Source: Rhizobium sullae (lineage in GTDB: Bacteria; Pseudomonadota; Alphaproteobacteria; Rhizobiales; Rhizobiaceae). Taken from it: DNA of 64,000 nucleotides. Shown here in pieces: positions 55,013 through 63,993 of this stretch (position 1 is its first letter; each line of letters starts with the position of its first letter). The notes under the pieces are model-generated. The model saw nothing but the letters and a program-made list of their open reading frames with translations. It was not told the DNA's origin and searched no databases. The position numbers and the translations under genes were made by a program. The stretch lies in the NCBI RefSeq assembly GCF_025200715.1, contig NZ_CP104144.1, positions 62,001 through 126,000 of the forward strand, written 5' to 3'.

Positions 55013-55815
55013 CCACCCATCCCGAACTCGTTGCGAAAGTTCAAGTCGAGGCCGCTCGCTATCCGAGCCTCGCCGGCAAGGGCGTCATCATCACCGGCGG
55101 CGGCTCCGGCATCGGCGCTTCGCTGGTGGAGCATTTCGCCGCCCAAGGCTGCAAGGTCGGCTTCATCGAGCTCAATGGCGAACTGGCGGCAGAAAACGCC
55201 AAGGCCATCGACGACCGGACGGGCAACAAGCCGGCATTCCGTGTTGCTGATCTTCGCAACATCGAGGCGCTCCGTCGCGCTGTGGGAGAGCTTTCCGCCG
55301 AGATCGGCCCGGTCCGCATCCTTGTCAACAATGCCGGCAACGACGATCGTCTGCCGCTCGAGGAGGTAACGCCGGAATACTGGGACGACCGCTTCGCGAC
55401 CAATCTGCGCCATCAGTTTTTCGCGGCGCAGGCTTTGATCGACGGCATGGCGCAAGCCGGCGGCGGGGCGATCATCAACATGGGGTCGATCTCCTGGATG
55501 CGTGGCGCGGCAGGGCTGATCTTCTACACCACCGCCAAAGCCGCCGTCATGGGCATGACCAAGTCGCTTGCCCGCGAGGTCGGCATCCGCAACATCCGGG
55601 TCAATTCCATCGCGCCCGGCTGGGTGCTGACCGAGCGCCAGGTGGAGCGGGCCAAGCGCATCTACCAGGGCAAGTTTTCCGAGTATCTCGAGGCGCAATG
55701 CCTCAAGGAGCATGTCCTGCCGCCCGATATCGCTCGCATGGCCCTGTTCCTTGCGGCCGACGACTCGCGGCTCGTTACCGGCCAGACCTTCATCGTCGAT
55801 GGCGGCGTCGTCTGA
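55009..55815 (+). CDS. SDR family sugar dehydrogenase (probable aldose 1-dehydrogenase)
   Basis: The 268-aa SDR shows the cofactor motif [12 protein letters not shown], catalytic Ser in NMGSISW and YTTAK (Tyr-x3-Lys), and [11 protein letters not shown]. It overlaps the ATPase stop by four bases. In this set it most likely oxidises the imported aldose to the lactone that the fused SMP-30 domain hydrolyses. The exact sugar is unknown; a sugar-alcohol or hydroxy-acid dehydrogenase is the alternative. Confidence 0.88.
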   Translation: MTTHPELVAKVQVEAARYPSLAGKGVIITGGGSGIGASLVEHFAAQGCKVGFIELNGELAAENAKAIDDRTGNKPAFRVADLRNIEALRRAVGELSAEIGPVRILVNNAGNDDRLPLEEVTPEYWDDRFATNLRHQFFAAQALIDGMAQAGGGAIINMGSISWMRGAAGLIFYTTAKAAVMGMTKSLAREVGIRNIRVNSIAPGWVLTERQVERAKRIYQGKFSEYLEAQCLKEHVLPPDIARMALFLAADDSRLVTGQTFIVDGGVV

Positions 55816-55836
55816 AACATTTGTCCGATTGCAAGT

Positions 55837-55851
55837 TGAAACACAGTTCCA
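55837..55851 (+). promoter_or_regulatory. Second IclR-type operator, one mismatch
   Basis: TGAAACACAGTTCCA has the same 6-3-6 layout as the operator at 52091-52105; one arm is identical and the other differs at a single base. It lies 18 bp before the binding-protein ATG, between the SDR and binding-protein genes, so the regulator could control an internal promoter or form a loop with the upstream site. Confidence 0.6.
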
Positions 55852-55868
55852 CAATGGGAGGAGGAACA

Positions 55869-57143
55869 ATGAAAATGAGGAAACTGGTCACGGCGACGCT
55901 CGCCGTCAGCATGTTCGCGATGGGGGCCGCTCGCGCCGCCGATTTGAGCTGGATGGGCTACAGCTATGCCGAGGAATCGGCAAAGCCATCCGTTGAGAAG
56001 ATCATCGCGGGCTTCACGGCCAAAACGGGTAAGACGGTAGAGCCGATCCCGTCCGCCTTCGGCGACTTGCAGAAGAACGTGTTTCTGCGGGCCCGCTCCA
56101 AGACGCTGCCGAGCGTCGTCCAGATTTCCGAGCGCTGGTTGCCCTCGCTCAGCAAGCTGCCCGGCCTCGTCGATTACAACACGGTCTTCGGCAAGGAAAA
56201 TCTCGAAAAGATCTATGCGCCCGAGGCGCTCGCCATGGGTCAGATAGACGGCAAGCAGCTTGCCGTGCCGCTGATGTCCGGTTCGATCGGCATGGTCGCC
56301 AACCAGGCGGCACTGACCAAGGCCGGCATCACCGACCTGCCGACCACAGTCGAGGAATTCAAGGCCGACCTGGTCGCGATCCGCGACAAGGTGCCGAATT
56401 CGGTGCCCTATGCCATGGCGACCAAGAACAACAGCGACATTCTCGTCGATTTCCTGACCTGGGAATATGTCTTCGGTGCACATGTCATCGATCCTGAGGG
56501 CAAGGTGGTGGTCGACAGCGACGCCAGCCGCAAGGCGCTCGCCTTCCTCGTCGATCTCATGAAGGAGCGGCTCGTTGCACCCGAGATCGGCCGGCCGGAT
56601 GCCCGCCGTCTCGTGGGCCAAAGCGCTGCCGCCTTCTATCTCGATGCACCGCAGTCGCGCACCTTCCTGCGCAGCTTCTCCGGCCAAGGGCCAGCCTTCG
56701 ACGCCAACATCAAGCCAATGCAGGTGCCGGTCGTAAAGGCGGGTGATACGCCGGTCTCGATCCAGTGGGCGCATCTGATCATCTCCTTCGCCCAGAACAG
56801 CCCGCCGACGAAGGAGGATGCGAACATGCAGTTCATTGCTTATCTCGGCGACGATGCGGTGGAGACGCAATTTCCGGTCGAGCAGAGCGCGCTGCCCGGC
56901 ACCAAATCCGCCCGCGCCAACCCGGTCGTCGCAAGCGATGCGTATCTCAGCGCCTGGGCGAAGAACAACACCCATCCGCGGCGCAACGAAGTCGGCATCT
57001 GGAGCAATGGCGGCGAGTTGACCGACATCCTGGCCCAGGAGGTGCAGGCGGCCCTCCTCGGCCAGAAGAGCGCGGATGAGGCGATCAGCTCGATGAGCAC
57101 GCGCATGAAGGCGTCGATGACCAAGGCCGGCCACGCGCAATAG
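55869..57143 (+). CDS. Sugar ABC transporter substrate-binding protein (family 1)
   Basis: The 424-aa protein starts with a Sec signal peptide (LVTATLAVSMFAMGAARA, cleavage near residue 23) and continues as a family 1 sugar binder (MGYSYAEESAKPSVEKIIAGF, PIPSAFGDLQKN). GGGAGGAGGAACA precedes the ATG. The transporter probably imports the aldose or aldonate processed by the neighbouring enzymes. Specificity cannot be read from sequence. Confidence 0.92.
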   Translation: MKMRKLVTATLAVSMFAMGAARAADLSWMGYSYAEESAKPSVEKIIAGFTAKTGKTVEPIPSAFGDLQKNVFLRARSKTLPSVVQISERWLPSLSKLPGLVDYNTVFGKENLEKIYAPEALAMGQIDGKQLAVPLMSGSIGMVANQAALTKAGITDLPTTVEEFKADLVAIRDKVPNSVPYAMATKNNSDILVDFLTWEYVFGAHVIDPEGKVVVDSDASRKALAFLVDLMKERLVAPEIGRPDARRLVGQSAAAFYLDAPQSRTFLRSFSGQGPAFDANIKPMQVPVVKAGDTPVSIQWAHLIISFAQNSPPTKEDANMQFIAYLGDDAVETQFPVEQSALPGTKSARANPVVASDAYLSAWAKNNTHPRRNEVGIWSNGGELTDILAQEVQAALLGQKSADEAISSMSTRMKASMTKAGHAQ

Positions 57144-57205
57144 GGCCCGACGCCATGGCGGCCGCGAGCCGACTTGCGGCTGCCCTTTCATGACAGGAGG
57201 AGAAG

Positions 57206-58144
57206 ATGACCGACGTGATGCAGGCGCCTGGCCGCCTCGACTATCCCGTGTCGCCGCATGCCCGCAAAGGTGGGTTGCAGGCGGCGCAGCGCCGCATCGG
57301 CATGCTGATGCTGGCGCCGGCGGCGATCGCCTTTTCAATCATCATCCTCTATCCGTTTGTCCAGGCGCTCGGCCTGTCGTTCTTCGAAGATACGCTGCAG
57401 ACGATCGAGCCGACCTTCATCGGACTTGCGAATTTTAAGGCCATCCTCACCGATCCGGAGACCTGGCAGTCCTTCGGCATCACCGTCGTCTATGTCGGAG
57501 GTGCGACGATCGGCACGGTGGTGCTCGGCCTCGGCTGGGCGCTGATCCTCAACCAGCCGTTCAGGGGCCGCAGGGTAATCCGCGCACTGACGATCATGCC
57601 CTGGGTGGTGCCGAGTACAGTCAGCGCCTTCGTCTGGGCCTGGATCTTCAACAGCCGTTTCGGCGTCATCAACGGCGTGCTCCTCGAGCTTGAGCTTATC
57701 GACGTGCCGCAGGCTTGGCTTTCCACGCCAGAGGGCGCACTTGCCGCTGTCATCCTCACCCGCATCTGGCGATCGATCCCGCTCTTCATGGCCTTCTTCC
57801 TCGCCGGCCTGCAGAATGTCGACCAGGAGCAGATCGACGCAGCACGCGTCGACGGCGCCGGCAATTCCGCCATCCTGCGCGATCACCTGCTGCCGCATCT
57901 GAGGCCGGTGCTGATCGTCGTCGTGGTGCTCGGCGTCATCGGCGGCCTGCAGGATTTTGACACGATCTTCGCACTGACGGGTGGCGGACCGGTGCGGGCG
58001 ACCTCGGTGCTCTCCATCTCCGTCTATCGCAAGGCATTCGAGCAATGGGACATCGGCATGGCCTCGGCCATGGGCGTGCTCTGGGTAGCGACGCTACTGC
58101 CGCCCGCCTATTTCTATCTCCGCATGCTAGTGAAGGGGCGCTGA
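57206..58144 (+). CDS. Sugar ABC transporter permease (MalF/UgpA type)
   Basis: The 312-aa permease has a cytoplasmic N-terminus, six helices and the EAA-type loop (EQIDAARVDGAGNSAILRDHLLPHLRPVL). AGGAGGAGAAG precedes the ATG. The next permease gene begins one base after the stop. It works with the binding protein encoded upstream and the ATPase encoded at 53918. Confidence 0.94.
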   Translation: MTDVMQAPGRLDYPVSPHARKGGLQAAQRRIGMLMLAPAAIAFSIIILYPFVQALGLSFFEDTLQTIEPTFIGLANFKAILTDPETWQSFGITVVYVGGATIGTVVLGLGWALILNQPFRGRRVIRALTIMPWVVPSTVSAFVWAWIFNSRFGVINGVLLELELIDVPQAWLSTPEGALAAVILTRIWRSIPLFMAFFLAGLQNVDQEQIDAARVDGAGNSAILRDHLLPHLRPVLIVVVVLGVIGGLQDFDTIFALTGGGPVRATSVLSISVYRKAFEQWDIGMASAMGVLWVATLLPPAYFYLRMLVKGR

Positions 58145-58145
58145 G

Positions 58146-58982
58146 ATGTTCGATCTTTCCAGCCGCACGGCCAAGCTCGTCTTCGGCGGCACCATTCTGC
58201 TGATCGGCTTCTATCTGTTCTTTCCGATCTACTGGATGATCATCTCCTCGCTGAAGGCCAATGAGGAGCTCTACCAGGTCCTGCCGACCTTCTTTCCGAG
58301 GAACCTGACGCTTTCCCACTACTGGTCGCTGATGACCGAGAGCCAGCTCGGGCTCTATCTCTTGAACAGCCTGATCACCTCGGGCGCGAGCGCGACGATC
58401 AACACCATCCTGGCGATCTACGCTGGATACAGCTTCGCCAAGTACCGCTATCCCGGACGCCAGCCGATCATGCTCTTCATGCTCTCGGCGCAGATGTTCC
58501 CCTTCGGCCTGCTGCTCATCAGCATTTATCCGGTCATGACCGATTTCGGCCTGCTCGACACGCGGCCGGGGCTGATCCTGAGCTACATCGTCTTTGCCCT
58601 GCCGGTCGCCGTCTACATGCTCTACAGCTATTTCAGCCAGGTGCCGGACGAGCTGATCGATGCGGCGCGCGCCGATGGGGCCAGCGACTTCCGCATCTTC
58701 CACACGATCGTCATCCCGATCTCGATCCCGCCGATCGTCACCGTCTTCCTTTATTCCTTCATGTGGAGCTGGAACGATCTGCTCTATTCGATGACGCTGA
58801 TCGTCTCGGAGGACAAGCGCACCATCGGTCCCGGTCTGCTGCTTACCTATCTCAATGAAACCAATGCCGACTGGGGCGGCGCCATGGCGGCATCCCTGGT
58901 CGTCTCGGCCCCGATCGTCGCGGCCTTCATGTTCCTCCAACGCTATTTCATTCAGGGCGTCACTGCCGGAGCTGTCAAATGA
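58146..58982 (+). CDS. Sugar ABC transporter permease (MalG/UgpE type)
   Basis: Second permease, 278 aa, with six helices and the loop DELIDAARADGASDFRIFHTIVIPISIP. It ends with the class-typical FLQRYFIQGVTAGAVK. The stop overlaps the ATG of the DHDPS-family gene (ATGA). Confidence 0.94.
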   Translation: MFDLSSRTAKLVFGGTILLIGFYLFFPIYWMIISSLKANEELYQVLPTFFPRNLTLSHYWSLMTESQLGLYLLNSLITSGASATINTILAIYAGYSFAKYRYPGRQPIMLFMLSAQMFPFGLLLISIYPVMTDFGLLDTRPGLILSYIVFALPVAVYMLYSYFSQVPDELIDAARADGASDFRIFHTIVIPISIPPIVTVFLYSFMWSWNDLLYSMTLIVSEDKRTIGPGLLLTYLNETNADWGGAMAASLVVSAPIVAAFMFLQRYFIQGVTAGAVK

Positions 58983-59890
58983 CCACGAAACTTGCCGGGT
59001 CCTTCCCGGTGCTTCCCACCCCCTTTTGCAACGACGGCACGATCGACGAGCCGGATTTCCTTGCTGTCATCGATTTCGCCATCGAGAGCGGTTCCGACGG
59101 CGTCGTCTATCCGGGCGTGGCGAGCGAGGTGGATACGCTGACGCCGGAGGAGCGTCGGCGTCAGGTGGTCCTGCTCGGCGAGCGCATCGCCGGCCGGATC
59201 CCGATCGTCATCGGCGCGAGCGACCCTGACCCGAAAGCGGCCGCCCGCCATATCGCCCAGGCGGCCGCAATCGGTGCTGCGGCTGCGATGGTCATGGCGC
59301 CGCTCCATCTCGCTAACGACATCGCTGCCCAGATCGCCTATTTCAAGGAAGTCTCCGCCGGAGCCGGCGTGCCGATCATGCTGCAGAACCAGCCGAAGCC
59401 GATCGGCGCGGGACTGACGCCGGAGGAGGTGGCCGGGATCGCGAGCGCGGTGCCGGCAATCCGCTACATCAAGGAGGAGACACCTCCCTGCGGCCAGCAT
59501 CTGACCCGCATCAAGGCGGCCGCCAACGGTTCGCTCGAGGCGATCTTCGGCGGTGCCGGCGGGCGCTATATCACCGACGAGCTCGCCAGGGGCGCGGCGG
59601 GCACGATGCCGGCCAGCGAGCTTGCCGACATCCATGCCGCCCTCGTGCATGCCTGGCAGCAGGGCGATGTGAAGACGGCGAGAAAGCTCTATTCTGCCTC
59701 GCTGCCGCTTCTGAATTTCCAGGCGATCTTCCGCATGCACATGACGAAGGAGGTGTTGCGCCGGCGCGGTGTCATCAGGAATGTCTTCGTGCGCGGCAAA
59801 GGCCCGAAATTCGACGACGGCGACCGCGCCGAGCTTGCGGCGCTGATCGCGGATGCCGATCTGCCCTATAAGCATCACATACCGAGCTGA
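58979..59890 (+). CDS. Dihydrodipicolinate synthase/N-acetylneuraminate lyase family protein
   Basis: The 303-aa TIM-barrel lyase has the Schiff-base Lys in AIRYIKEETP (about residue 164), the pyruvate-binding GVASEVDTLT and a C-terminal GNxFxRG-like tail. In sugar-acid operons such proteins cleave or dehydrate 2-keto-3-deoxy acids. Here it would act on the product of one of the two enolase-superfamily dehydratases. True lysine-pathway DHDPS is unlikely given the operon context. Confidence 0.87.
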   Translation: MTTKLAGSFPVLPTPFCNDGTIDEPDFLAVIDFAIESGSDGVVYPGVASEVDTLTPEERRRQVVLLGERIAGRIPIVIGASDPDPKAAARHIAQAAAIGAAAAMVMAPLHLANDIAAQIAYFKEVSAGAGVPIMLQNQPKPIGAGLTPEEVAGIASAVPAIRYIKEETPPCGQHLTRIKAAANGSLEAIFGGAGGRYITDELARGAAGTMPASELADIHAALVHAWQQGDVKTARKLYSASLPLLNFQAIFRMHMTKEVLRRRGVIRNVFVRGKGPKFDDGDRAELAALIADADLPYKHHIPS

Positions 59891-59900
59891 GGTCGAAGAC

Positions 59901-61076
59901 ATGGGCAAGAACATCGTCGATGCGATCGTTTCAGTCGAAACCTTCATCATCTCCATTCCGCGCGAGGTGCCCTATCTCGGGCCGCTGAAGGAAGGCGAGG
60001 CGATCAACGGGCGCGGCTATCTCATCCGCAAGGGCAACCGCACGATCTATCCTTCCGCCGACATGACGCTGCTGGTGAAAGTGACCGGAGAGAGCGGCAG
60101 GGTCGGTTGGGGCGAGTGCTACGGCATCGTGGCACCGGAGGCGACCAAGGCGATCATTGACGACGTGCTCGGCCCCGTCATCATCGGCCGCGACCCGGCG
60201 GGCGCCGTCGTCATCCATGAGGACCTTTACGATCTGATGCGGGTGAGAGGCTTTTTTGGCGGCTACTATCTCGATGCGCTGGCGGGCGTCGACATCGCGC
60301 TCTGGGACCTTGCCGGCAAGGGCCTCGGCGTTCCCGTTTCGACGCTGCTTGGCGGGCGTCGCCACGACGCAATCCCCGCTTATGTGTCGGGCCTGCCGCG
60401 CGCGACGATCAAGGAGCGCTGCGACATTGCCGTCGAGTGGATCGGCAGGGGCTACAAGGGCATCAAGTTTGCCGCGGCGGTGTCAGATGAAGGCATCGTC
60501 AAGGAGATGGCAGCGCTGCGGGAGGCGGTCGGTCCGGACGTCGACGTCATGGTCGACCTGCACTGGAAATTCGAGGCGGCGGAGGCGATCCGGCTCATCC
60601 GCAGGCTGGAGCCCTACAATCTTTACTTTGCCGAGGCGCCCTGCCAGCCCGAAAATCTTGAAGGACAGGCGCGCGTCGCGCAGGGCATCGGCGTGCCGCT
60701 GGCGCTCGGCGAGGAGCTGCGCACGGCTTACGAATACCGTCCGCGCTTCGAGGCGCGGGCGATGAGCATCGTCCAGCCGGAGGTCGGCCACTCCGGCATC
60801 TCGGAATTCATCCAGATCGGCCGCATGGCGCAGGCGTTCCACATGAACGTCATTCCCCATGCCTCGATCAGCATCGGCATCTTCATGGCTGCCAGCCTTC
60901 AGGCAGCGTCAGCACTTCAGAATGTTCCCTATCACGAATACCAGCACTCCGTTTTTGACCGAAACCTCGATTTCGTTACCGGAGACATGGCATGCCAGGA
61001 GGGCTATTACACGATACCGACAGGAAGCGGACTTGGCGTCGAGCCGCATGACCGTCTTTTCGAATATATCAAGTAG
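59901..61076 (+). CDS. Enolase superfamily sugar-acid dehydratase (mandelate racemase subgroup)
   Basis: The 391-aa protein has GYKGIKFAAA (Lys), metal ligands in MVDLHWK (Asp), YFAEAP (Glu) and LGEELRT (Glu), and a His in VIPHASISIG at the end of the barrel, the pattern of acid-sugar dehydratases. It would turn an aldonate into a 2-keto-3-deoxy acid. Start at 59901 has GAGG upstream, 10 bp after the lyase gene. It is only distantly like the other enolase-superfamily protein encoded at 50884, so the two probably act on different isomers or steps. Confidence 0.88.
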   Translation: MGKNIVDAIVSVETFIISIPREVPYLGPLKEGEAINGRGYLIRKGNRTIYPSADMTLLVKVTGESGRVGWGECYGIVAPEATKAIIDDVLGPVIIGRDPAGAVVIHEDLYDLMRVRGFFGGYYLDALAGVDIALWDLAGKGLGVPVSTLLGGRRHDAIPAYVSGLPRATIKERCDIAVEWIGRGYKGIKFAAAVSDEGIVKEMAALREAVGPDVDVMVDLHWKFEAAEAIRLIRRLEPYNLYFAEAPCQPENLEGQARVAQGIGVPLALGEELRTAYEYRPRFEARAMSIVQPEVGHSGISEFIQIGRMAQAFHMNVIPHASISIGIFMAASLQAASALQNVPYHEYQHSVFDRNLDFVTGDMACQEGYYTIPTGSGLGVEPHDRLFEYIK

Positions 61077-61161
61077 AAGCACCTGGCGGGACAATATGGA
61101 CGGGGCCGCACGCTCGCGCGGAGACGAACGCCGGCATCGATCGATCGCCCGGCGCCTTGCG

Positions 61162-61893
61162 TCATGTCCGAACAGCGTCTGCGGAGAGCTCCGTCTTGTC
61201 GGCATAGTTCATTATTCGATGAAAGCTCATCGAGATATGGGCGCGGCGTATGTATCCGATTGCTTCCCAGTCGCCTATCTCGGCTGCAGAGAGAACCGCC
61301 TGCATTTCACTGCGAAAGGCGGCAAACTCTTCGGCCAAACCGAGCTTCGGCATCATCTTCAGCACGACCCGCACGACCTGATAATAAAGCCGCTCGCTGA
61401 TTTCCCTGAGCGGCAGGTTCCCCGTGAAGGCCCGGATCTCGGCGAAGAATGCCATGTTCAGCAGCAAAAAAGCCTTCTGTGTCGGGTTCTGCATCGCGGC
61501 ATCGCATCGTGCGATGAGCGACCTGATCCGTTCCAGATCCTTCGCATCACGTGGCACGGGAGAAAGCTTGCCGATGAGAAGGGCGAGTTCCATCCGAAGA
61601 TGGTAGATTTGCACCAGTTCGTTGATGTCGGGATCGGTAACGATCGTGCCCACCCCATGGACCGATTCCACGAGTCCTTCGGATTCCAGCCTCGCCAGAA
61701 CACGCCTCACGGGCGTGCGGCTGGTGGAGAATTCCTTTGCTAGCTCTTCTTCGGACAAGCGGCTGCTCGGCGCGTATTCGAGCAGGCAGATGCGGTCCCT
61801 AAGAGTGTAGTATATGCGATCGAACCTCTCGCGGGCCGACCCGGACGGAAGAGGTTCGATGCTGGCCGTGTCGCTGGGTGTTTCAGTTTGCAA
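61162..61893 (-). CDS. GntR family regulator (FCD type)
   Basis: A winged helix (DRICLLEYAPSSRLSEEELAKEFSTSRTPVRRVLARLESEG) is followed by an FCD effector domain (ELVQIYHLRMELALLI, HISMSFHRIMNYAD). The start is uncertain: TTG at 61893, 2 bp after the ATPase stop, gives about 243 aa; longer frames run into the ATPase gene. It is the last gene of the amino-acid ABC transcript and could control it. Ligand unknown. Confidence 0.84.
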   Translation of the reverse strand: MQTETPSDTASIEPLPSGSARERFDRIYYTLRDRICLLEYAPSSRLSEEELAKEFSTSRTPVRRVLARLESEGLVESVHGVGTIVTDPDINELVQIYHLRMELALLIGKLSPVPRDAKDLERIRSLIARCDAAMQNPTQKAFLLLNMAFFAEIRAFTGNLPLREISERLYYQVVRVVLKMMPKLGLAEEFAAFRSEMQAVLSAAEIGDWEAIGYIRRAHISMSFHRIMNYADKTELSADAVRT

Positions 61894-61895
61894 TA

Positions 61896-62675
61896 CTATC
61901 CCGCTTGCAAGACAGCGTTGAGAAACTGCCTCGTCCTTTCGTTCTTGGGGTTCCCGAAGATTTCCGCCGGGGGCCCCTGCTCGCAAATCTTGCCCTGATA
62001 GAAGAAACACACCCTGTCGGAGAATTCCTTGGCGAACCCCATCTGATGGGTGACCATTAGCATGGTCAGGTCATGTTCGGTGCCGACCTTCCTTATCACC
62101 TGAAGAACTTCCCCGACAAGTTCAGGGTCCAGCGCGGAGGTGACTTCGTCGAACAGCATGATCTTTGGCCGCATCGCGAGCGCGCGCGCGATTGCGACGC
62201 GCTGCTGCTGGCCCCCGGAAAGTTGCGCAGGGTAATGGTCCTTCTTTGTCGAAAGCCCCACCATGTCGAGCAGCTCGGCGGCTCGCTCTTCGGCCTCCCG
62301 GCGCTTCATTCCAAGCACGGTGATCGGAGCTTCGATGCAGTTGCCCATTGCGGTCATGTGCGGAAACAGATTGAAGGACTGGAACACCATGCCGATCTTT
62401 GCCCTGATCCGCCGTATGTGCTTGGCGGTTGCCGGCACGAGCCTTCCGTCTTTTTCCATATGGGTCATTGGCTCCCCGTCGACCCAGAGCACGCCGTCGT
62501 TGATGGATTCCAGGGTCATCAGCATACGCAGCACGGTGGTCTTGCCCGAACCGGAAGGACCGATGATCGATACTTTCTCGCCGTAGCCGACATCGAGATT
62601 GAGATTGTCGAGAACGCTGAACGTGCCGTACCGTTTTGAGACGTTTTCGAAACGAACCATTGGCATGTCGGTCAT
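61896..62675 (-). CDS. Polar amino-acid ABC transporter ATP-binding protein (GlnQ/HisP type)
   Basis: The protein of about 259 aa has Walker A GPSGSGKTT, signature [15 protein letters not shown] and Walker B IMLFDEVTSALDPEL, all with the Gln/His class features. The ATG at 62675 has GGAGATAC upstream and overlaps the permease stop region. It energises the two permeases encoded at 62678 and 63328. An insertion SMTHMEKDG-like near residue 85 lengthens the protein, as in the ectoine/octopine subgroups. Confidence 0.92.
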   Translation of the reverse strand: MTDMPMVRFENVSKRYGTFSVLDNLNLDVGYGEKVSIIGPSGSGKTTVLRMLMTLESINDGVLWVDGEPMTHMEKDGRLVPATAKHIRRIRAKIGMVFQSFNLFPHMTAMGNCIEAPITVLGMKRREAEERAAELLDMVGLSTKKDHYPAQLSGGQQQRVAIARALAMRPKIMLFDEVTSALDPELVGEVLQVIRKVGTEHDLTMLMVTHQMGFAKEFSDRVCFFYQGKICEQGPPAEIFGNPKNERTRQFLNAVLQAG

Positions 62676-62677
62676 TA

Positions 62678-63328
62678 TTAGTATCTCCACTTGAGCCACG
62701 ATTCGAGCAGTCGCACCATGCTCGCCGAAATTAGACTCATGCCCAAAAAGAAGACGCCAACGAGTGTGACGGGCTCTGTGTAGCGGAAGGTCTCCGATCC
62801 GATGATCTTTGCGGTCTGCATGAGTTCAAGAACCGCGATCGCCGAGAGCAGGGGTGTTTCCTTGAAAAGCGCGATCAGGTAGTTGCCCAGTGCTGGAACC
62901 ACGGGAGGCAGAGCCTGCGGCAGAATGATATCCCGAAACGTGCGCCAGGAAGAGAGGTTGAGGGCGATCGAGGCTTCCCACTGCCCTCTGGGCACGTTCT
63001 CGAAGCCGGCCCGGTACACTTCCGAGCAATAGGCGGCATAGTGGATGCCGATCGCCAGCACGCCCGCCGTAAACGCGTCGAGCACGATGCCGGCCTTCGG
63101 CAGCACGAAGAAGAGAAAGAAGATCTGGATGAGCAGCGGCGTCGATCGGATAAGTTCAACAAGGACCGTGACCGCCACGCCGGCGAGCGGGAAAGCGAGC
63201 CTTATCGAGGCGAGCAGAAGGCCGAGCGTTGCGGCAATGACAAAGCCGAGCACGGTTGCTTCGACGGTCACGATGGCGGCCCGGCCGAGTACCGGCAGAA
63301 TCTCGAACGTAAATGCCCAGTCCCACAT
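62678..63328 (-). CDS. Polar amino-acid ABC transporter permease
   Basis: The 216-aa His/Glu/Gln/Arg/opine-type permease has five helices and the loop YRAGFENVPRGQWEASIALNLSSWRTFRDIILPQAL. The start codon overlaps the stop of the other permease gene by one base. The binding protein must lie outside the window to the right. Confidence 0.93.
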   Translation of the reverse strand: MWDWAFTFEILPVLGRAAIVTVEATVLGFVIAATLGLLLASIRLAFPLAGVAVTVLVELIRSTPLLIQIFFLFFVLPKAGIVLDAFTAGVLAIGIHYAAYCSEVYRAGFENVPRGQWEASIALNLSSWRTFRDIILPQALPPVVPALGNYLIALFKETPLLSAIAVLELMQTAKIIGSETFRYTEPVTLVGVFFLGMSLISASMVRLLESWLKWRY

Positions 63329-63993
63329 CAGGCGGCCTTTCCGCGTGTCATTCCTTGCCCAGCGCGTTGTTCAAGAACGCGCATAGCGATTGTGACGGTC
63401 AGAGAAATGGCGAGATAGATCAGCAGGACGAGCGTGAACACCTGCACGGTCTTCAGCGTCGTCTGGTTCATCTGCTGGGCCTTGAGCGTCAGGTCCGCCA
63501 ATGTGATCAACGAAACAAGCGAAGTCGACTTGACGAGTTCAATCAACAGGTTGCCCCAAGGCGGGATCATCGCTGCGAAGGCCTGCGGCAATATGATCCG
63601 GCGGAGCATCTGTCCCCTAGACATGTTCAGCGCGACGGATGCCTCCCACTGTCCACGTGCCACCGAAATAATGGCACCTCTGACGACTTCAGCGCCATAC
63701 GCACCGATATTGAGGCCGAGCGCTAGAACGGCCACGACAAAGGCGTCGAGAGAAACGCCGAACTGGGGAAGCACGAAATAGAGCCAGAAGAGCTGCACAA
63801 GTGCCGACGTTCCGCGGAATATCTCGATGTATGCCGACGACAGCCATCGTATTGGGAGGGGAGCATAGAGTTTTGCGAGTGCCGCGACGAAGGCCATAAA
63901 AATCGCCACGATGGCTGCCAGCAACGTGATCTCGACAGTCAGGACTGCACCTTGGAGCAGACCTGGCAAGAAAAGCCAGTATTCATCGTTCAA
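63328..63993 (-). CDS. Polar amino-acid ABC transporter permease
   Basis: The 221-aa permease is a paralog of the next one, with the loop VVRGAIISVARGQWEASVALNMSRGQMLRRIILPQAF. It has five helices. It lies at the right edge; the genes before it in the transcript, probably a binding protein, are not in the window. Substrate unknown; opine, amino acid or ectoine-like compounds are candidates. Confidence 0.93.
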   Translation of the reverse strand: MNDEYWLFLPGLLQGAVLTVEITLLAAIVAIFMAFVAALAKLYAPLPIRWLSSAYIEIFRGTSALVQLFWLYFVLPQFGVSLDAFVVAVLALGLNIGAYGAEVVRGAIISVARGQWEASVALNMSRGQMLRRIILPQAFAAMIPPWGNLLIELVKSTSLVSLITLADLTLKAQQMNQTTLKTVQVFTLVLLIYLAISLTVTIAMRVLEQRAGQGMTRGKAA

